A stretch of DNA of 64,000 nucleotides from Takakia lepidozioides (GCA_030704615.1 CM060733.1:67582001-67646000); one strand, 5' to 3'. Positions 37,746 to 49,304 are shown, numbered from the stretch's first letter. Notes: generated by a model from the letters alone, not told the origin. A program made the numbers and translations.

Positions 37746-39110
37746 AATGCCTGTCAGATTACCAGATGTCATTCTGAACACTGCCCCTGCCCTGGTGGAC
37801 ATATATGCCAAATGTGGATGCATCGAGGATGCCAAGGGAGTGTTCAACACTATGGCTGAACGAGATGTGGTGTCATGGAGTGCGATGCTTGCAGGGTATG
37901 CACAGCAGAGGTGCGGGATGGAGGCTCCAACCTATGAGCAAATGATGGGGGAAGGGGTGAAGGCCGCCGACATAATGTTTGTGTGCGTTTGCAGTGCGTC
38001 TGGCAGCCCTGGAAAAGGGCAAAGAGATCCCTGGTGACATCATCAAATGTGCAATTGTACCAGATGTCATCCTGAACACTGCTCTGGTGGACATGTATGC
38101 CAAATGTGGATGCATCGAGGATGCCAAGGGAGTGTTCAACACTATGGCTGAACGAGATGTGGTGTCATGGAGTGCGATGCTTGCAGGGTATGCACAGCAG
38201 GGGTGCAGGATGGAGGCTCCAACCTATGAGCAAATGATGGGGGAAGGGGTGAAGGCCGCCGACATAACGTTTGAGTGCGTTTGCAGTGCGTCTGGCAGCC
38301 CTGGGAAAGGGCAAAGAGATCCCTGGTGACATCATCAAATGTGCAATTGTACCAGATGTCATCCTGAACACTGCTCTGGTGGACATGTATGCCAAATGTG
38401 GGAGCATTGAGGATGCCAAGGGAGTGTTCAACACTATGGCTGAACGAGAGGTGGTGTCATGGAGTGCGATGCTTGCAGGCTATGCACAGCAGGGGTGCGG
38501 GATGGAGGCTCCAACCTTTGAGCAAATGATAGGGGAAGGGGTGAAGGCCGCCGACATACCCTTTGTGTGCGTTTGCAATGCGTCTGGCAGCCCTGGAAAA
38601 GGGCAAAGAGATCCCTGGTGACATCATCAAATGTGCAATTGTACCAGATGTCATCCTGAACACTGCTCTGGTGGACATGTATGCCAAATGTGGGAGCATT
38701 GAGGATGCCAAGGGAGTGTTCAACACTATGGCTGAACGAGAGGTGGTGTCGTGGAACGCGATGCTTGCAGGGTGTGCAGAGCAGGGGCGCGGGATGGGGC
38801 TTTGGAGACCTATGAGCAAATGATGGGGGAAGGGGTGAAGCTCGACCACATCATGTTTGTGTGCGTGTGCAAGCATGGCAGCCCTGGAAAAGGGCAAAGA
38901 GGTGCATGGTTGCATCACCAAAGCTGGAATTGTACCAGATGTGATTCTGAACAATACCCTCGTGGACATGTATGCCAAATGTGGGAGCATTGAGGATGCG
39001 GAGGGAGTGTTCAACACTATGACTGAACGAGATGTGGTGTCGTGGAACGCGATGCTTGCAGGATGTGCACAGCAGGGGCGCAGGATGGAGCCTTCGGAGA
39101 CCTGAATCCT
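37746..39110 (+). pseudogene. PLS-type PPR pseudogene amplified as 292-bp tandem units
   Basis: PPR proteins bind organellar RNA. Each unit encodes a P-L-S-like series: VPDVILNTALVDMYAKCG, IEDAKGVFNTMAERDVVSW, AMLAGYAQQG, EQMMGEGVK. Starts recur at 37,979, 38,271 and 38,563, exactly 292 bp apart; that is not a multiple of three, so each unit shifts frame relative to the next. The break is always at the same place, between the VCVCSASG and LAALEKGKE segments. The last unit (38,857-39,105) is more diverged. No single frame spans more than about 117 codons, so no long PPR protein can be made. The array probably arose by unequal crossing-over after the first unit was already broken. Confidence 0.85.
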
Positions 39111-40540
39111 CCATGGGTCATGACAGAAGGTCAAGGACAATGTGGTGAAGATGTTCTTCTTCAACCTATTTCAGTCCGTTTTTCCCTCTCCAGGCACTGC
39201 TAGAAGGAACCTTCTTCAACACATTTCACCCTGTTTTTCCCTCTTATCATAATCGGCCCTAAATTTCCATGTTGGATTCTAGTTAGCAGCTCATTGAGTG
39301 AATCTAGTTTGGAGTGCCTTTGACATGATACTGCCAATGTGACAAGGATATGCATTGAACTCATTGGTAGCGAGATATTGGGATAACTCTTGGCCATGTG
39401 CCATCGTCAAAGCTGAAATTGTACTAGTTGTCATTCTGAACACTGCCCTGGTGGACATGTATGCCAAATGTGGGTGCAGCAAGCCTGATGCGAAGAGTTT
39501 GACAACATGGCTAAATGAGATGTGGTGTTCTGGGGTGCCATGATTGCAAGGTATGTGCAGCATGCAGGGTGTGGGATTAAGGCTTTGGAAACCTAAGAGC
39601 AAATGATGTGGGAAAGGATGAAGCCAGACCAGGTCATGTTCATATGTGTTTGTAATATGCATATGCAAGCCTAGCAGCCCTGGGAAGGGGCCAAGAGGTT
39701 CATGGTGATCACATCATCAAAGCTGGAATTGTACCTGATGTCATTCTGAACATCCCCTGGTGTACATGTATGTCAAATGCGAGCCTGGTAGCCCTGGAAA
39801 ACGCAAAGGTCCATGGTGACATCGTCAAAGCTGGAATTGTACCACTAGATGTCTCTAAACACTGCCTTGGTGGATATGTATGTCAAATGCAAGCCTGGCA
39901 GCCCTGGAAAAGGGTGCAGAGGTCCATGGTGATATCGTCAAAGCTCGTATTGTATCTGATGTGATTCTGAACGTTGCCGTAGTGGACATGTATGCCAAGT
40001 TTGGGTACAACTACAAGGATACAAATTGCATGTTTGATAATATGCCTGAATGAGATGTGGTATCAGCCTAGCCCATAATTGCACTTAACTAGAGTAGGCA
40101 ATGAGTGAAGACGGGGTTCGTGGTGACATCGTCCAAGCTGGAATTGAACTGATGTCGTTCTGAACTATGCCGTTGTGGACTTGTATGCCAAATGTGGGTG
40201 TATGGAGGAGGATGATGATCCCAGGATATGCACAACAGCGGCGCAGGATGGAGGCCCTTTGGAGACCTATGAGCAAGTGGTGTGGGAAGGGGTACTGCAG
40301 CGCAACCACATCGTCCAAGCTGGAATTGTACTAGATGTCGATCTGAACTATGCCCTTGTGCACTTGTATGCCAAACGTGTGTGCATGGAGGATGATGATC
40401 CCATGATATGCCCAACAGCCCTGCAAAAGGGCAAAGAGGTTCGTGGTGACATCATCCAAGCTGGAATTGGACTAGATGTTGTTCTGAACTATGCCCTCGT
40501 GGACTTGTATGCCAAGTGTGGATGCATGGACTAGTGTGAT
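39111..40540 (+). pseudogene. Degenerate PPR repeats
   Basis: Further, more decayed PPR units: DVILNTALVDMYAKCG-like pieces at 39,425, 39,740, 39,850, 39,955, 40,145, 40,325 and 40,475, with gtggacatgtatgccaaatg or gtggacttgtatgccaaatg as the most conserved DNA word. Frames are short and interrupted. At 40,085-40,540 the units have shortened and contain gatgatgatccca instead of the ..EDAKGVF.. helix. Decay increases rightward, so these are older than the 292-bp array. Confidence 0.7.
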
Positions 40541-41870
40541 AAGTTGAGTTGGTGTTTCCTAGAACAAATCTAGGCTGTCATTGTCAGCTACTAGCAGCAA
40601 GGCATTAAGGATGTATGCATGATTTGTGCAGAGGCATGGATAGCTGAAGTAGCAGGGATATAATGTGGGTCCAGATTCATCCAAGGGGCCGGATTTCAAG
40701 CTCCAGATTACCTATGATTCCCTGTGGAAGGATAGCTACAAGGGTAGATGGTCAACTGGAAGCCGCAGCAGCAGCGGCACAATTGATAAAATCAGGCACT
40801 GCTAATGAAGGCACCTTCTTCAACACATTTCACCCTGTTTTCCCCTCTTATCAGAATCGGCCCTAGAATATTTTCATGTTGAATTTTGCAAGTTAGCTGG
40901 TTGAGTGAACCTTTGATAGTTTGGAGTGACTTTGACATGATACTGCCAAAGTGACAACAGGAAAGTATCCAAAACCACGTAACAGAGATGAGGAGAAGCT
41001 GTGGAATGAATACTTTTCTGACCCCAGTCAATGGTGGGACAACCAAGGCAAAAAGGTGAATGCATGTTAGATTCCAGAGAGCAGCAGACGCAATTCAGCA
41101 TAGGAACTAGTGTGATAAGCTGAGTTGGGTGTTTCCTAGAACAAATCTAGGCTGTAATTGTCAGCTGCTAGCAGCAAGGCAAGGATGAATGCATGATATG
41201 TGCAGAGGCATGGATAGCTGAAGGAGCAGGGATAGAGCGTGGGTGCAGATTCATCGAAGAGGGCCAGATTTCAAGCACAAGATTACCTATGATTCCCTGT
41301 GGCAATAGCTTTATGGTAGTGTGCAGTGGACTAAGCTTTGAACCCTAGTTTTCATATTGTGTTTGTCCTAGCAGTTGTGTGATGGATGCTAAGGTGCCCC
41401 TCTTCCACAGTACTGGACAACCCTTCAGTTTTTGTTTTTGTGCTTGTCCTGTAGGACATTGGTAGAACTGCTGCTTAGTTCCTGGCATAGCGGTCGTGGA
41501 GTTTTGTGTTGGAGCATCTCAAGTGCCGAAGTTGTAGCTCGGTTTTTTGTTGTTCAGCTTGCCAGGTTCGGAATATGTAGAGTAGTGCAGCATGTCTCGG
41601 GTCCGGTGAGTAGTTTTGACGTAGCTGCAACGTCTCCAAATGCTGGAAGTGTATCTTCATGCAGGCAGACCATATGGCAGACCTTAATATGAACATTTCA
41701 ATGAAGCGTCAGTTTGGAAACCGTTTGGTAGCAAGTAGATGTATGCGCAATGATGCATGCCTTAGCCATGCTGCTGCTTCTGTTTGTGTGCAGGGTCTGT
41801 ATACTGATTTTGTGCAGTATGTGTAGTGTGTAGGTATGTATGGAATTTTAGAATTTTAGAACACATGTCA
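40541..41870. repeat. X-Y-X duplicated block and following unannotated sequence
   Basis: X (40,541-40,740), Y (40,800-41,065) and X again (41,073-41,310), as in the block before the PPR array. From 41,310 to 41,870 I see no gene or repeat that I can name. Confidence 0.5.
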
Positions 41871-41874
41871 TTGC

Positions 41875-42245
41875 GTCCTCACTCCACGTGCCCCCCTGGT
41901 TTTCCATAAAATCCATGTGCTGTGTTCGAAATTATTCCACGTGGCCCCCGCAACCATGTCCAAAAATCCACGTGTTGTCCCCCTAATATGCCCCGTGCCC
42001 CCTTGCGCCATGTCCAAAAGTGCCATGTGTCACTGCTACATTGTTCCACATCGCGGCGACAGGCGCGATCCGGGGCTGCCACGTGTCTTCTCCTCCCCGC
42101 GTGGCGTGTGGCGTGTCCACGTGGCGCGCCCTGTGTCATGTCCAGGTGGCCAGCAACGGCCACCTTTGTCCATGCTGTGGATGAAGTGTGGCATGGTCAT
42201 TTCCACACAGCCACCGTTTGCCACACCTGTCCGAAACAACTAGTC
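41875..42245. repeat. CACGTG-rich GC block
   Basis: At least five CACGTG hexamers (41,885; 41,938; 41,969; 42,080; 42,118) and other cacgt/acgtg half-sites, mixed with repeated ccatgtccaaaa and tgccccc words. CACGTG is the plant G-box core, but here it sits in a short-period degenerate repeat, so repeat origin is likelier than a promoter. Confidence 0.45.
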
Positions 42246-42354
42246 TGTTTACACACCGGGGGAAAGTGTGGACCCTGTCTGATATCACAGTAAAAAGAGT
42301 GACTTAAGTCGTGGCAAAAACCAATTTGTGTTGTAGTGATTGTCAGTAACAGTT

Positions 42355-43260
42355 CTATACCAGTGCTGATTAACCCCCATTGGCATATGGTATTTCATAT
42401 ACATTGTGATGCTTCGGGAGAAGCATTGGGTGTTGTGCTAGCTCAAAACGTTACAGGAAACATAGATTCACCTGTTTATTATGCTAGCAGGTTATTGAAC
42501 GAACAGTGCTGAAAGAAATTATAGCACCACGGAAATGGAAGCTTTGGCAATGATTTATTTAGTCAAGAAGTTCAGGCATTGAGCCCTTGGGGTGAAGAGA
42601 CACCATAAGTTACGTTTCCTTCGGAAGGTGTCATATTTTTTTTTTCCAGGCATTATCTGTTGGGAAGGAAGTTTATGTTCTATGTGGATCATTAAGCTTT
42701 GATTTATTTGGTGAACAAGACTTTGATAAGTGGAAGAATAGCAAGATGGCTAATAACACTGCATGAGTTTGAATTCGAAGTTGTTTACAAACCTGGACGG
42801 TTGCATCTGGTGGCAGATCACTTATCACGTTTGGAAACAGGAGAAACCACCATAGGGGTGGACGATCAACTACCTGATGCCAGTTTATTTGCAGTAGAGG
42901 TAGGGGCTGATGATAGACTGGATTGATAGTGGCCAATCAGATACTATTTGACTCATGGTCAGTGCCCACCTAGTTATATTGGAAAGGAGCATAGAAGGAG
43001 GATAGCCATTAAGGCTTTGCCATACACTATGATAGGAGGGAAACTTTATAAGTTAGGACCATATGGTGTACTAAAGAGATGCTTGTACCATCACGAGGTC
43101 AATAAAGTTTTGGAAGAGACTCATAGAGGAGTGGTTGGAGGACACTTTGGAGAAGAGACTACCACTAGGAAGATTTTACTTGCGGGGGGTATTGGTGGCC
43201 TACATTATTCAAAGATGTACATAACTTTTGCAAAAGCACCCGGATTTAAATGACAGGATT
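42355..43260 (+). pseudogene. Ty3-type RNase H and integrase N-terminus remnant
   Basis: RNase H motifs: HIHCDASGEALGVVLAQN, SRLLNEQ, then TTEMEALAMIYLVKKF after a 1-nt frame slip near 42,510. The FYVDH motif is followed by an in-frame TAA where the family has Gln (a C-to-T change), then FEFEVVYKPG and VADHLSRLE. The integrase finger follows (VLEETHRGVVGGHFGEETT). It ends without the catalytic core. A 66-bp insertion splits the RNase H frame. No LTRs seen. Confidence 0.8.
42573..42654 (+). mobile_element. 66-bp insertion with an 8-bp target duplication
   Basis: CAGGCATT occurs at 42,573-42,580 and 42,647-42,654. The 66 bp between them (gagcccttggggtgaagaga at one end, a run of ten T then C at the other) interrupts the Ty3 RNase H frame, and leaving it out lets KKFRHYLLGRKF read through. 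The insert contains GACACC...GGTGTC and TTCC...GGAA complementary arms and a T tail, suggesting a small retroposed pol III-type RNA or SINE remnant. Confidence 0.7.
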
Positions 43261-43455
43261 GTGGTATCACAAACAGGTCACAAACAGGCGCTCCCAAACA
43301 GGCGCTCTGCCCTTCCACCATGATCTTGTCTATGCCTTAGCAAAGTTTTAGTTATGACTATCTTTTAGGGTTCCGCTAAATACCTAGTCTCCTCGTCTTC
43401 CTATGCTCTCCAGACTAGCGGTCCCACTTATTTACCAGTGTCTCTATATTTATCC
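43261..43455. repeat. Short direct repeats
   Basis: acaaacaggcgctc-type words repeat three times (43,268-43,312). Nothing else recognised. Confidence 0.4.
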
Positions 43456-44225
43456 ATGGCCGCCGCCATGGCTTCTGCTACTTCTCAATGTGCTCGGCGG
43501 GGCTGTCTCGCCGCCCACTCCGAGCACGATGCTATTACAACGCTCACCCCGCAGCTTTCTCCCTGCGATGAAGACCCGTTACACGATCCTATCCCTCTGC
43601 ATAGCACGCTAGTCCTGGTGCTGGACTACGAAGGTCACGCCCGCCTGGAGTTCTCTCTGCAAGATTTTTCTACAAGCTCCGGAGGCCATGCACCACTCAA
43701 GGCACCACCTGCATCTGGAGTTGTACCATCGACCTACCCTTGCTTGAACATCCATGAAGCAGGGATGCGCATCTACAATTCGTCGGCCCCTGCGCGATGA
43801 GAAGCAGGTTGAATAATCAAAAGGGGACTGAGAGAGCTCATTCAGCCCAGTCACACCTGGTCCTTAGTGGGAAAGGTCATGTTTTTGCTTCAACTCGGTG
43901 ACAAGGAGTTGCGTCTGCAATGTTCCCAATGGCCTCTCCCCCCCTACATGTTTCCAAGCTACCAGGGTGTCCCAGCTACCACCTCAAAGCTGTTGCAGTA
44001 CAAGTACAACAGCGTCAAGGAACTCAATGCTATGGCGAAAAGGTATGAACCCCACCTCGCTTGGGCCAGAGAGTGCAACATCATTTCCTTGGACTCTCTT
44101 GTGGGACCTACTCGACCTCCAGGAAAGAACCAACCAATTAGCCCGATGTGCTCCTGCCACGATATGCCCTTTCAGGAAGATCGCTAGCCCTGTGCTGGCT
44201 GGAGGAGTGCGACCATAACCCTATT
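43456..44225 (+). pseudogene. Unidentified intronless coding-like segment upstream of the SNF2 fragment
   Basis: Two plus-strand frames, 43,438-43,800 and 43,867-44,187, have codon-like composition and are separated by a stop and a frame change. I do not recognise either, although the sequence continues without a gap into the SNF2 fragment. It could be the N-terminal part of the same retro-copied or duplicated gene, or captured sequence. Confidence 0.4.
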
Positions 44226-44251
44226 TCAAAGGTCTCCCGACGAAGCAGGTT

Positions 44252-44992
44252 GTGCTGGCCGCTGCCCACGCGAATCGCCAGACCCCATGGCCACATGCAC
44301 CAGAAACTCTCTCGCTGATGGACCATATTGTGGCGGATACTCGGGTGTCCGTAAGCCGATCTCTGTTCAGTATGTTCAATGGCAGCTCCACAACTCGGAT
44401 TACGACATCAGCTCCTGAGGGAACTATCAACCAACCACCCCCTTCTCTAATTCACTTGCTTGCCAGAGATTCTTTCGTGAAGGTAGCATTCACTCCTGCA
44501 GATCACCGATGGTACCTCACTGGAACACTCATTCAGAACAAACTCGAGAAAGTGTTCAGTCAGCTACTACTTTCCCCGCGAGTCGAACCATGGAGTAATT
44601 GGGGCTGGTGGAACAAGTCTGTACAGAAGCCTTTTGGGGAGGGGGCTGAGATGTGCCTTAAACTCTTACGGGACATTCTGCATCCCCTCATGCTGCGCCG
44701 CACCAGGGGCATGGCCAGCTGCTGCAAGGATGGCAGACCTAACGTAGTGTTGCCCTCAGCAGAGATGCAAGTTCTGGACTTTGAGCTTACAAAGGCTTAT
44801 GATTACAACAACTCAAGTATGGGTCTTTTAGCTGAATCATCGCAGAAGGTACCAATTGTTTATAATGAGTACATTGCAGATGCTCTTATAGCTGGAAATT
44901 GCAGAGTGACCTGCCCCCAGAGTTCCTCAAGGGCAGCTACCCCTCAAGGGCCTAGGTTGCGCGAAGCTCCATTGCACCTTGCTGCTGGATAG
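44252..44992 (+). pseudogene. RAD5/HLTF-like SNF2 ATPase fragment
   Basis: The 246-codon frame contains HRWYLTGTLIQNKLEKVFSQ (SNF2 motif III, with the usual Pro of LTGTPIQN changed to Leu), RVEPWSNWGWWNKSVQKPF, DILHPLMLRRTRG and VVLPSAEMQVLDFELTKA. This order and spacing match plant RAD5-type helicases of post-replication repair. The Walker A/B region upstream, the RING and the C-terminal helicase lobe are not found, and the family match stops after about 44,800. There are no introns across this segment. A non-functional fragment is the best reading. Confidence 0.7.
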
Positions 44993-45001
44993 TGGCTGCA
45001 G

Positions 45002-45706
45002 TTGGGGGATTCCAAGCCTTGTGTTCCTCAGCTGATTACCACACCACAACGGAGCTGCTTCTTTGGAGGTGGTTCTCACCCCTTCTTTGTGCTGATCCCT
45101 AGCTTCGTACAAATGAGCATCAAACTTCAGGACGCCTCTACTGAAACAGTCAAGGCGCACACACCCTACAATACGCCTGGCTCTACCCTGTTCTCAGCAA
45201 AAGAGGCCAAGGAATTGACTCAAGTCTGCCATCTTATGCTTCAGCTGCAATATCCCTGCTGGCAAGCCTTCACCACACAGGCCAGCCCTGGCCGATTCAC
45301 CAGCATCACAGCTCCTGGTGGCAACCACTATTTCAATTTTGCACCAGTAAATCGCAAGGCAACAAACAAGCAAGCACTTTGTAACTTTACCTTCATTGCG
45401 AATGGGCACGGGATGCCACTGCCAGGTGTGACCTCTCGACCTAGTTACTATCACTCAAGCGAGCAACCTGGGCACCGCACTATGACCATGGAGTTGTCGC
45501 CCCACGACCATGCTTCCCTCCCAGATAATGGGCTTCTCTATCCCGCCAACATTGTTTTGCAACACCCCTCAACAGTTGTCATGTGGTGGACAAGTTCAAT
45601 TGACTTCATCTGCAGATGGAAGCCGGCCAGGGCATCTGGGTACACCCGAGGGGGGCTGCTATTTCATGAGCGGCATGAGCATGAGCGGGAAAAAGAAAAT
45701 ACATGA
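45002..45706 (+). CDS. Unrecognised ORF of 234 codons
   Basis: An open frame directly after the SNF2 fragment, in a different phase. The composition is protein-like (balanced, several Trp and His), with no signal peptide, membrane segment or motif that I recognise. It has no Met start of its own with clear context, and no splice signals were traced. It may belong to the same duplicated or captured block as the SNF2 fragment. Confidence 0.3.
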   Translation: MGDSKPCVPQLITTPQRSCFFGGGSHPFFVLIPSFVQMSIKLQDASTETVKAHTPYNTPGSTLFSAKEAKELTQVCHLMLQLQYPCWQAFTTQASPGRFTSITAPGGNHYFNFAPVNRKATNKQALCNFTFIANGHGMPLPGVTSRPSYYHSSEQPGHRTMTMELSPHDHASLPDNGLLYPANIVLQHPSTVVMWWTSSIDFICRWKPARASGYTRGGLLFHERHEHEREKENT

Positions 45707-47755
45707 GCGGACCATTATGTGTCCACGGAAATAGGGATACGAGGATGTGAAGTTGGAATGTGGCACCACTGGACTTGTCATAGCAATGAAATGCAACATT
45801 TTATTGCAAATTTTGTGGCAAGCCACATCTATACAAGTGTGTCCTAAGTGTCATAGCCGGAATGGGCACTACTCTCCTACACCCTCCGAGGAATTTGCCC
45901 CACCTTCCTCCTCATCCCCCTCATCCCCTGAGCTCTAAGATGTATCGGTTCCATTATGCCTCTCAAAAATACCGTCCTCTCCTTGGGGGACTGTCCACCT
46001 CACCTCCTGGGAATCTTTTGCCTCTTCTCCCCCACTTTCCTCAGCAGAATCCAAGACAAACGAACCTGACAAGCTCTAATAGTTGCCGCCTCCTCCTTCA
46101 TCTTCATTTTCCTGAGGCTTTCCTAGTCAAAATATGTTGTACACGACTAGGTTGAAACCCCTAATGGGACACCGTAGCAAGCCGGGCAATATAAGAAGGA
46201 AGGATGTCGTCCCTTTGAGGACTCCGCAAGAAATCTCCCCGGGCAAAAAATGGCACGTTCATTTTGCCAATAAACTGCGGTGAAGTCGTCCCTCCTGCAG
46301 TACTTGGCATCCTACAGGAAGAACAAATCCACTTCAAGAACGCCAATACCAACAGAATGTAGTTCTAAAGGGTCTTTCAATGAAATAAGAGAGCGAAGGG
46401 AGGTGACTCATGAAATCAAGAGGCAACTTACAATGCAACCACTCGCTTTGTGGGATTTGGCAAGTGCTTGGGCTCATGAGGACCCAGGGGAGAAAGTGGA
46501 GCTGGTTTCGGGCGGCCTCTGCATCCACCTTCAATTGAAATATCTGAAGGGCGAGCATGCCGGCCGGAAGGTCCAGATACCAAGGGCCATCGCGCAAATG
46601 CTCTAGGTGCCACTCCTTCACCATATCCGCAGTGTACATAGAGCTGGGGCCAGGACTAGAACATGCCATGAAGAATGGAGGTTCTCTAGCAAGCGAACTT
46701 TGTCACTCAATAGGTCGCGTTCATGTACCTAAAGAAAAAGAAAACAACAGTGAATGGGGTCGTCAGAATCCAAAACAGGCGGCGGGGCTCATTTGTTTTG
46801 TCTGGCGTGGCTCTTCGAGGGTGTCTCTGTACTGTCGAAGATTCTTACCCTTCTCTTTAGCCCTCTCTTGGCCTTCTCTATGTTTTCTCTCTGGCCTTCT
46901 GTGCTTGGATGGCGTTACTATAGGTGACTGCATATTTGAGGGGCTATCTGTGAGGGTCGACACGTGCCCTACCGCCGAAGATCTCCCTCTCATGCTGTTT
47001 GGCAGGCTGGGACAGGTTGATCCCCCCTTGTGATAGAGTCTCTGCATCCTCTCCTTTCTCTTTCGGGGGGGACAGGTTATTGGCCTTCTTTTTCTTCTTA
47101 GTGTGGGCCGGAACCTCTGGTTATGCAGCGGGAAGTTGTTTGGCCGGATTGCCCCCCCCAGCTGTCATGCTTTCGTTGCCTTGATTACCTCCCATGCCGA
47201 CTGTTGCAGCCTGCGCACCACCTCCCGAATCTGGACGTATTCCAATTATGCGTAGAATAACAAAGGAGACGAGAAGAGTTCGTGTGTGCCCTTGACCCTC
47301 TTGGAGACCCGAAATGAATCTCAGATGAGGATGACTACCCGCGGTGGATGAAACTTCATTTGCGACGGTTGGAACTGTGGAGGGGAAACCACCACTGGGT
47401 GTATTCCAGTTCTCTTCACTCTATATCCCCAACATTCAGGCCCCATCCAAACCACAGCCAAAGTCAGGAGAGTAGGCGGAATGTAGTGTATCACACAACC
47501 TGAAAGTACAAATGAAGAATCACAAGCAGAAGAACAAACATGCGAAGATGAGAATTAAAATGAGAAAAAAATACTACATACCTTTACACAGTGCTTGGTA
47601 GACCGCAACACCCGTAACGTCGGTGGAGGCAAACCGAGAAACTGAACGAAACGACGACAATGACGAGAGTATGCAAAAGAGGAAAGCAGGGCTCACTTGA
47701 GAATGCTCGGCCTGAGTTGGCAAGGGCTGTGAGCAAGACAAGGGGATCTCCTACG
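45707..47755. other. Region without a recognised gene
   Basis: Contains short frames on both strands (up to 158 codons at 46,557-47,033), none with a family signature. Some pieces (46,280-46,620) are open on both strands. C- and G-rich stretches lie near 47,060 and 47,150. Confidence 0.35.
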
Positions 47756-47929
47756 CTAGACAAAGTTTGGCCATGCGAGATGGGGGTCTCCTCCCAAAGT
47801 ATATAAAGGTCGCAGTTTTCGCCGCTTCCGAGAACTCTGGTTTCTCATAGCAGAGCCTCGCCCTTCTCGACGCGACATAAGTTTGAGTAATAGAAAAATC
47901 TCCAATGCGAGCGGATAATGCATACTAGG

Positions 47930-48165
47930 TGGCCACGCATGGAACTTCTTACCCAACCCCCCAGGATGGAAATGCGGTGCCAAATTTCCATCATGGGGGT
48001 TGGATGAAAGCTTCTTGGGGGGGAGAGAAAGCCAGCTGGCAGCCCAACTCCATCCCGAATTCGGTGCCCAATTTCCATCCGGAGGAATGAAAATTGGGCT
48101 GCCTGCTGGCTTTCTCTCCCCCCGCGAAGTTTCACCCACCGCCCCGGATGGCAATTAATCATTCT
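47930..48165. repeat. Foldback element: 30-bp inverted repeats around a 46-bp centre
   Basis: The arm at 48,018-48,047 (ggggggagagaaagccagct...) is the reverse complement of 48,094-48,123 with one mismatch in 30. A smaller hairpin, gatggaaat/atttccatc, lies at 47,964-47,992. A looser direct repeat of acttcttacccaaccccccaggatgg at 47,944 and agtttcacccaccgccccggatgg at 48,127 brackets the structure. It codes for nothing evident and may be a MITE/foldback core. Confidence 0.65.
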
Positions 48166-48169
48166 TTGC

Positions 48170-49300
48170 ATCACTCTCAGATGCAGATTGCAACACAACT
48201 GTTGCAGCTGCTTGTCTAGGAATCCTCGTTTAACTGAATTTTCTACCACAACAATAAATTCATGAGATAGTACAAAAAAACATGGCTCTTAACTATTACT
48301 CAATGTTATGAACTAATATGTGGATCTTCACGTCAGAATCTCACCATCGCTCGACCTATCAGTCCAGCCACCCTTGGCCCAATAGGGCTCTCATCTGTTT
48401 CTTTGATGATTTCCTACACTAAATGGTGTATCAATCCCAATGATACTACATGACACAACTAGCAAATGAGCTCCCCATGAATATAACAGACTAATTCTAC
48501 TATTTCCTCTTCCAATGGATCCCCACTCATAATTTGGACATAGACCTCTCATTCCGAGCTCATTCCCTTTGTCAGAATTTTGCTGGGTTCTTGTTCTACG
48601 TTGTCGCTACAATATCACTACTGCTTTGCACTTTGGGGACATTCCACTAAACAAGCAAACCACTAAGTAGACAATACTAAATTGACAACAGCATGACAGA
48701 AAAACAACACGACCACTTCATATGCCTTTGATACTTGGAGAATTATGCACTATACTTCTTTATTCATTGCATCTGACAGAACATAATTGCAGAATGGCCT
48801 AGTCATTTGGCCAATGTGAATCTATATCAGGGCTGACACCCCTCCCAAGTACAGAGATGCTCGTCTCTTACACGGACTCTATAGATGACTCGGAGGCACA
48901 TCACCTAAGACTCCCTGTCTGTTGTGAGCTCGTCTTCTCTATGTCTCTATCTCTTGCTACAGGGAATGGGGAAAACTGCCTCACTATGCTTATTTATACT
49001 CCACTGGTGATGGTCTGTCTTAGGCTATTTCAAGAAATTACATCCTCCGTCCTTTAGATCCTCTCGCAGATCTGCTTAGATTCACCTATCGCCTTGATTC
49101 GTAAGTTGTAGTCAACCACACACTCGTGGTCAACCACGCTCTCGTAGTAGACAAAACTTTTGTTGGTCGTCTGAGACTTGTACCCTGGCATTATCTCGTA
49201 CAAATGTCCAGACTTGCACCTTTCATCCAACTCATGCTTATTCAGCTCCCACCAGCGTTTTTTTTTTCATTTAAGAACTTGAGCCATGTTGGCTCTTGGC
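48170..49300. other. Unannotated region
   Basis: No reliable gene. The end (49,100-49,320) could be the decayed 3' coding end of the LTR element whose edge follows, but no pol motif was found. Confidence 0.3.
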
Positions 49301-49304
49301 TGGC

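Noticed and set aside
25225-42615. Shared 16-mer tgaagagacaccataa between 25,231 and the 66-bp insertion at 42,592
   Set aside because: A single 16-nt match is near the chance level for a window this size and the flanks do not align.
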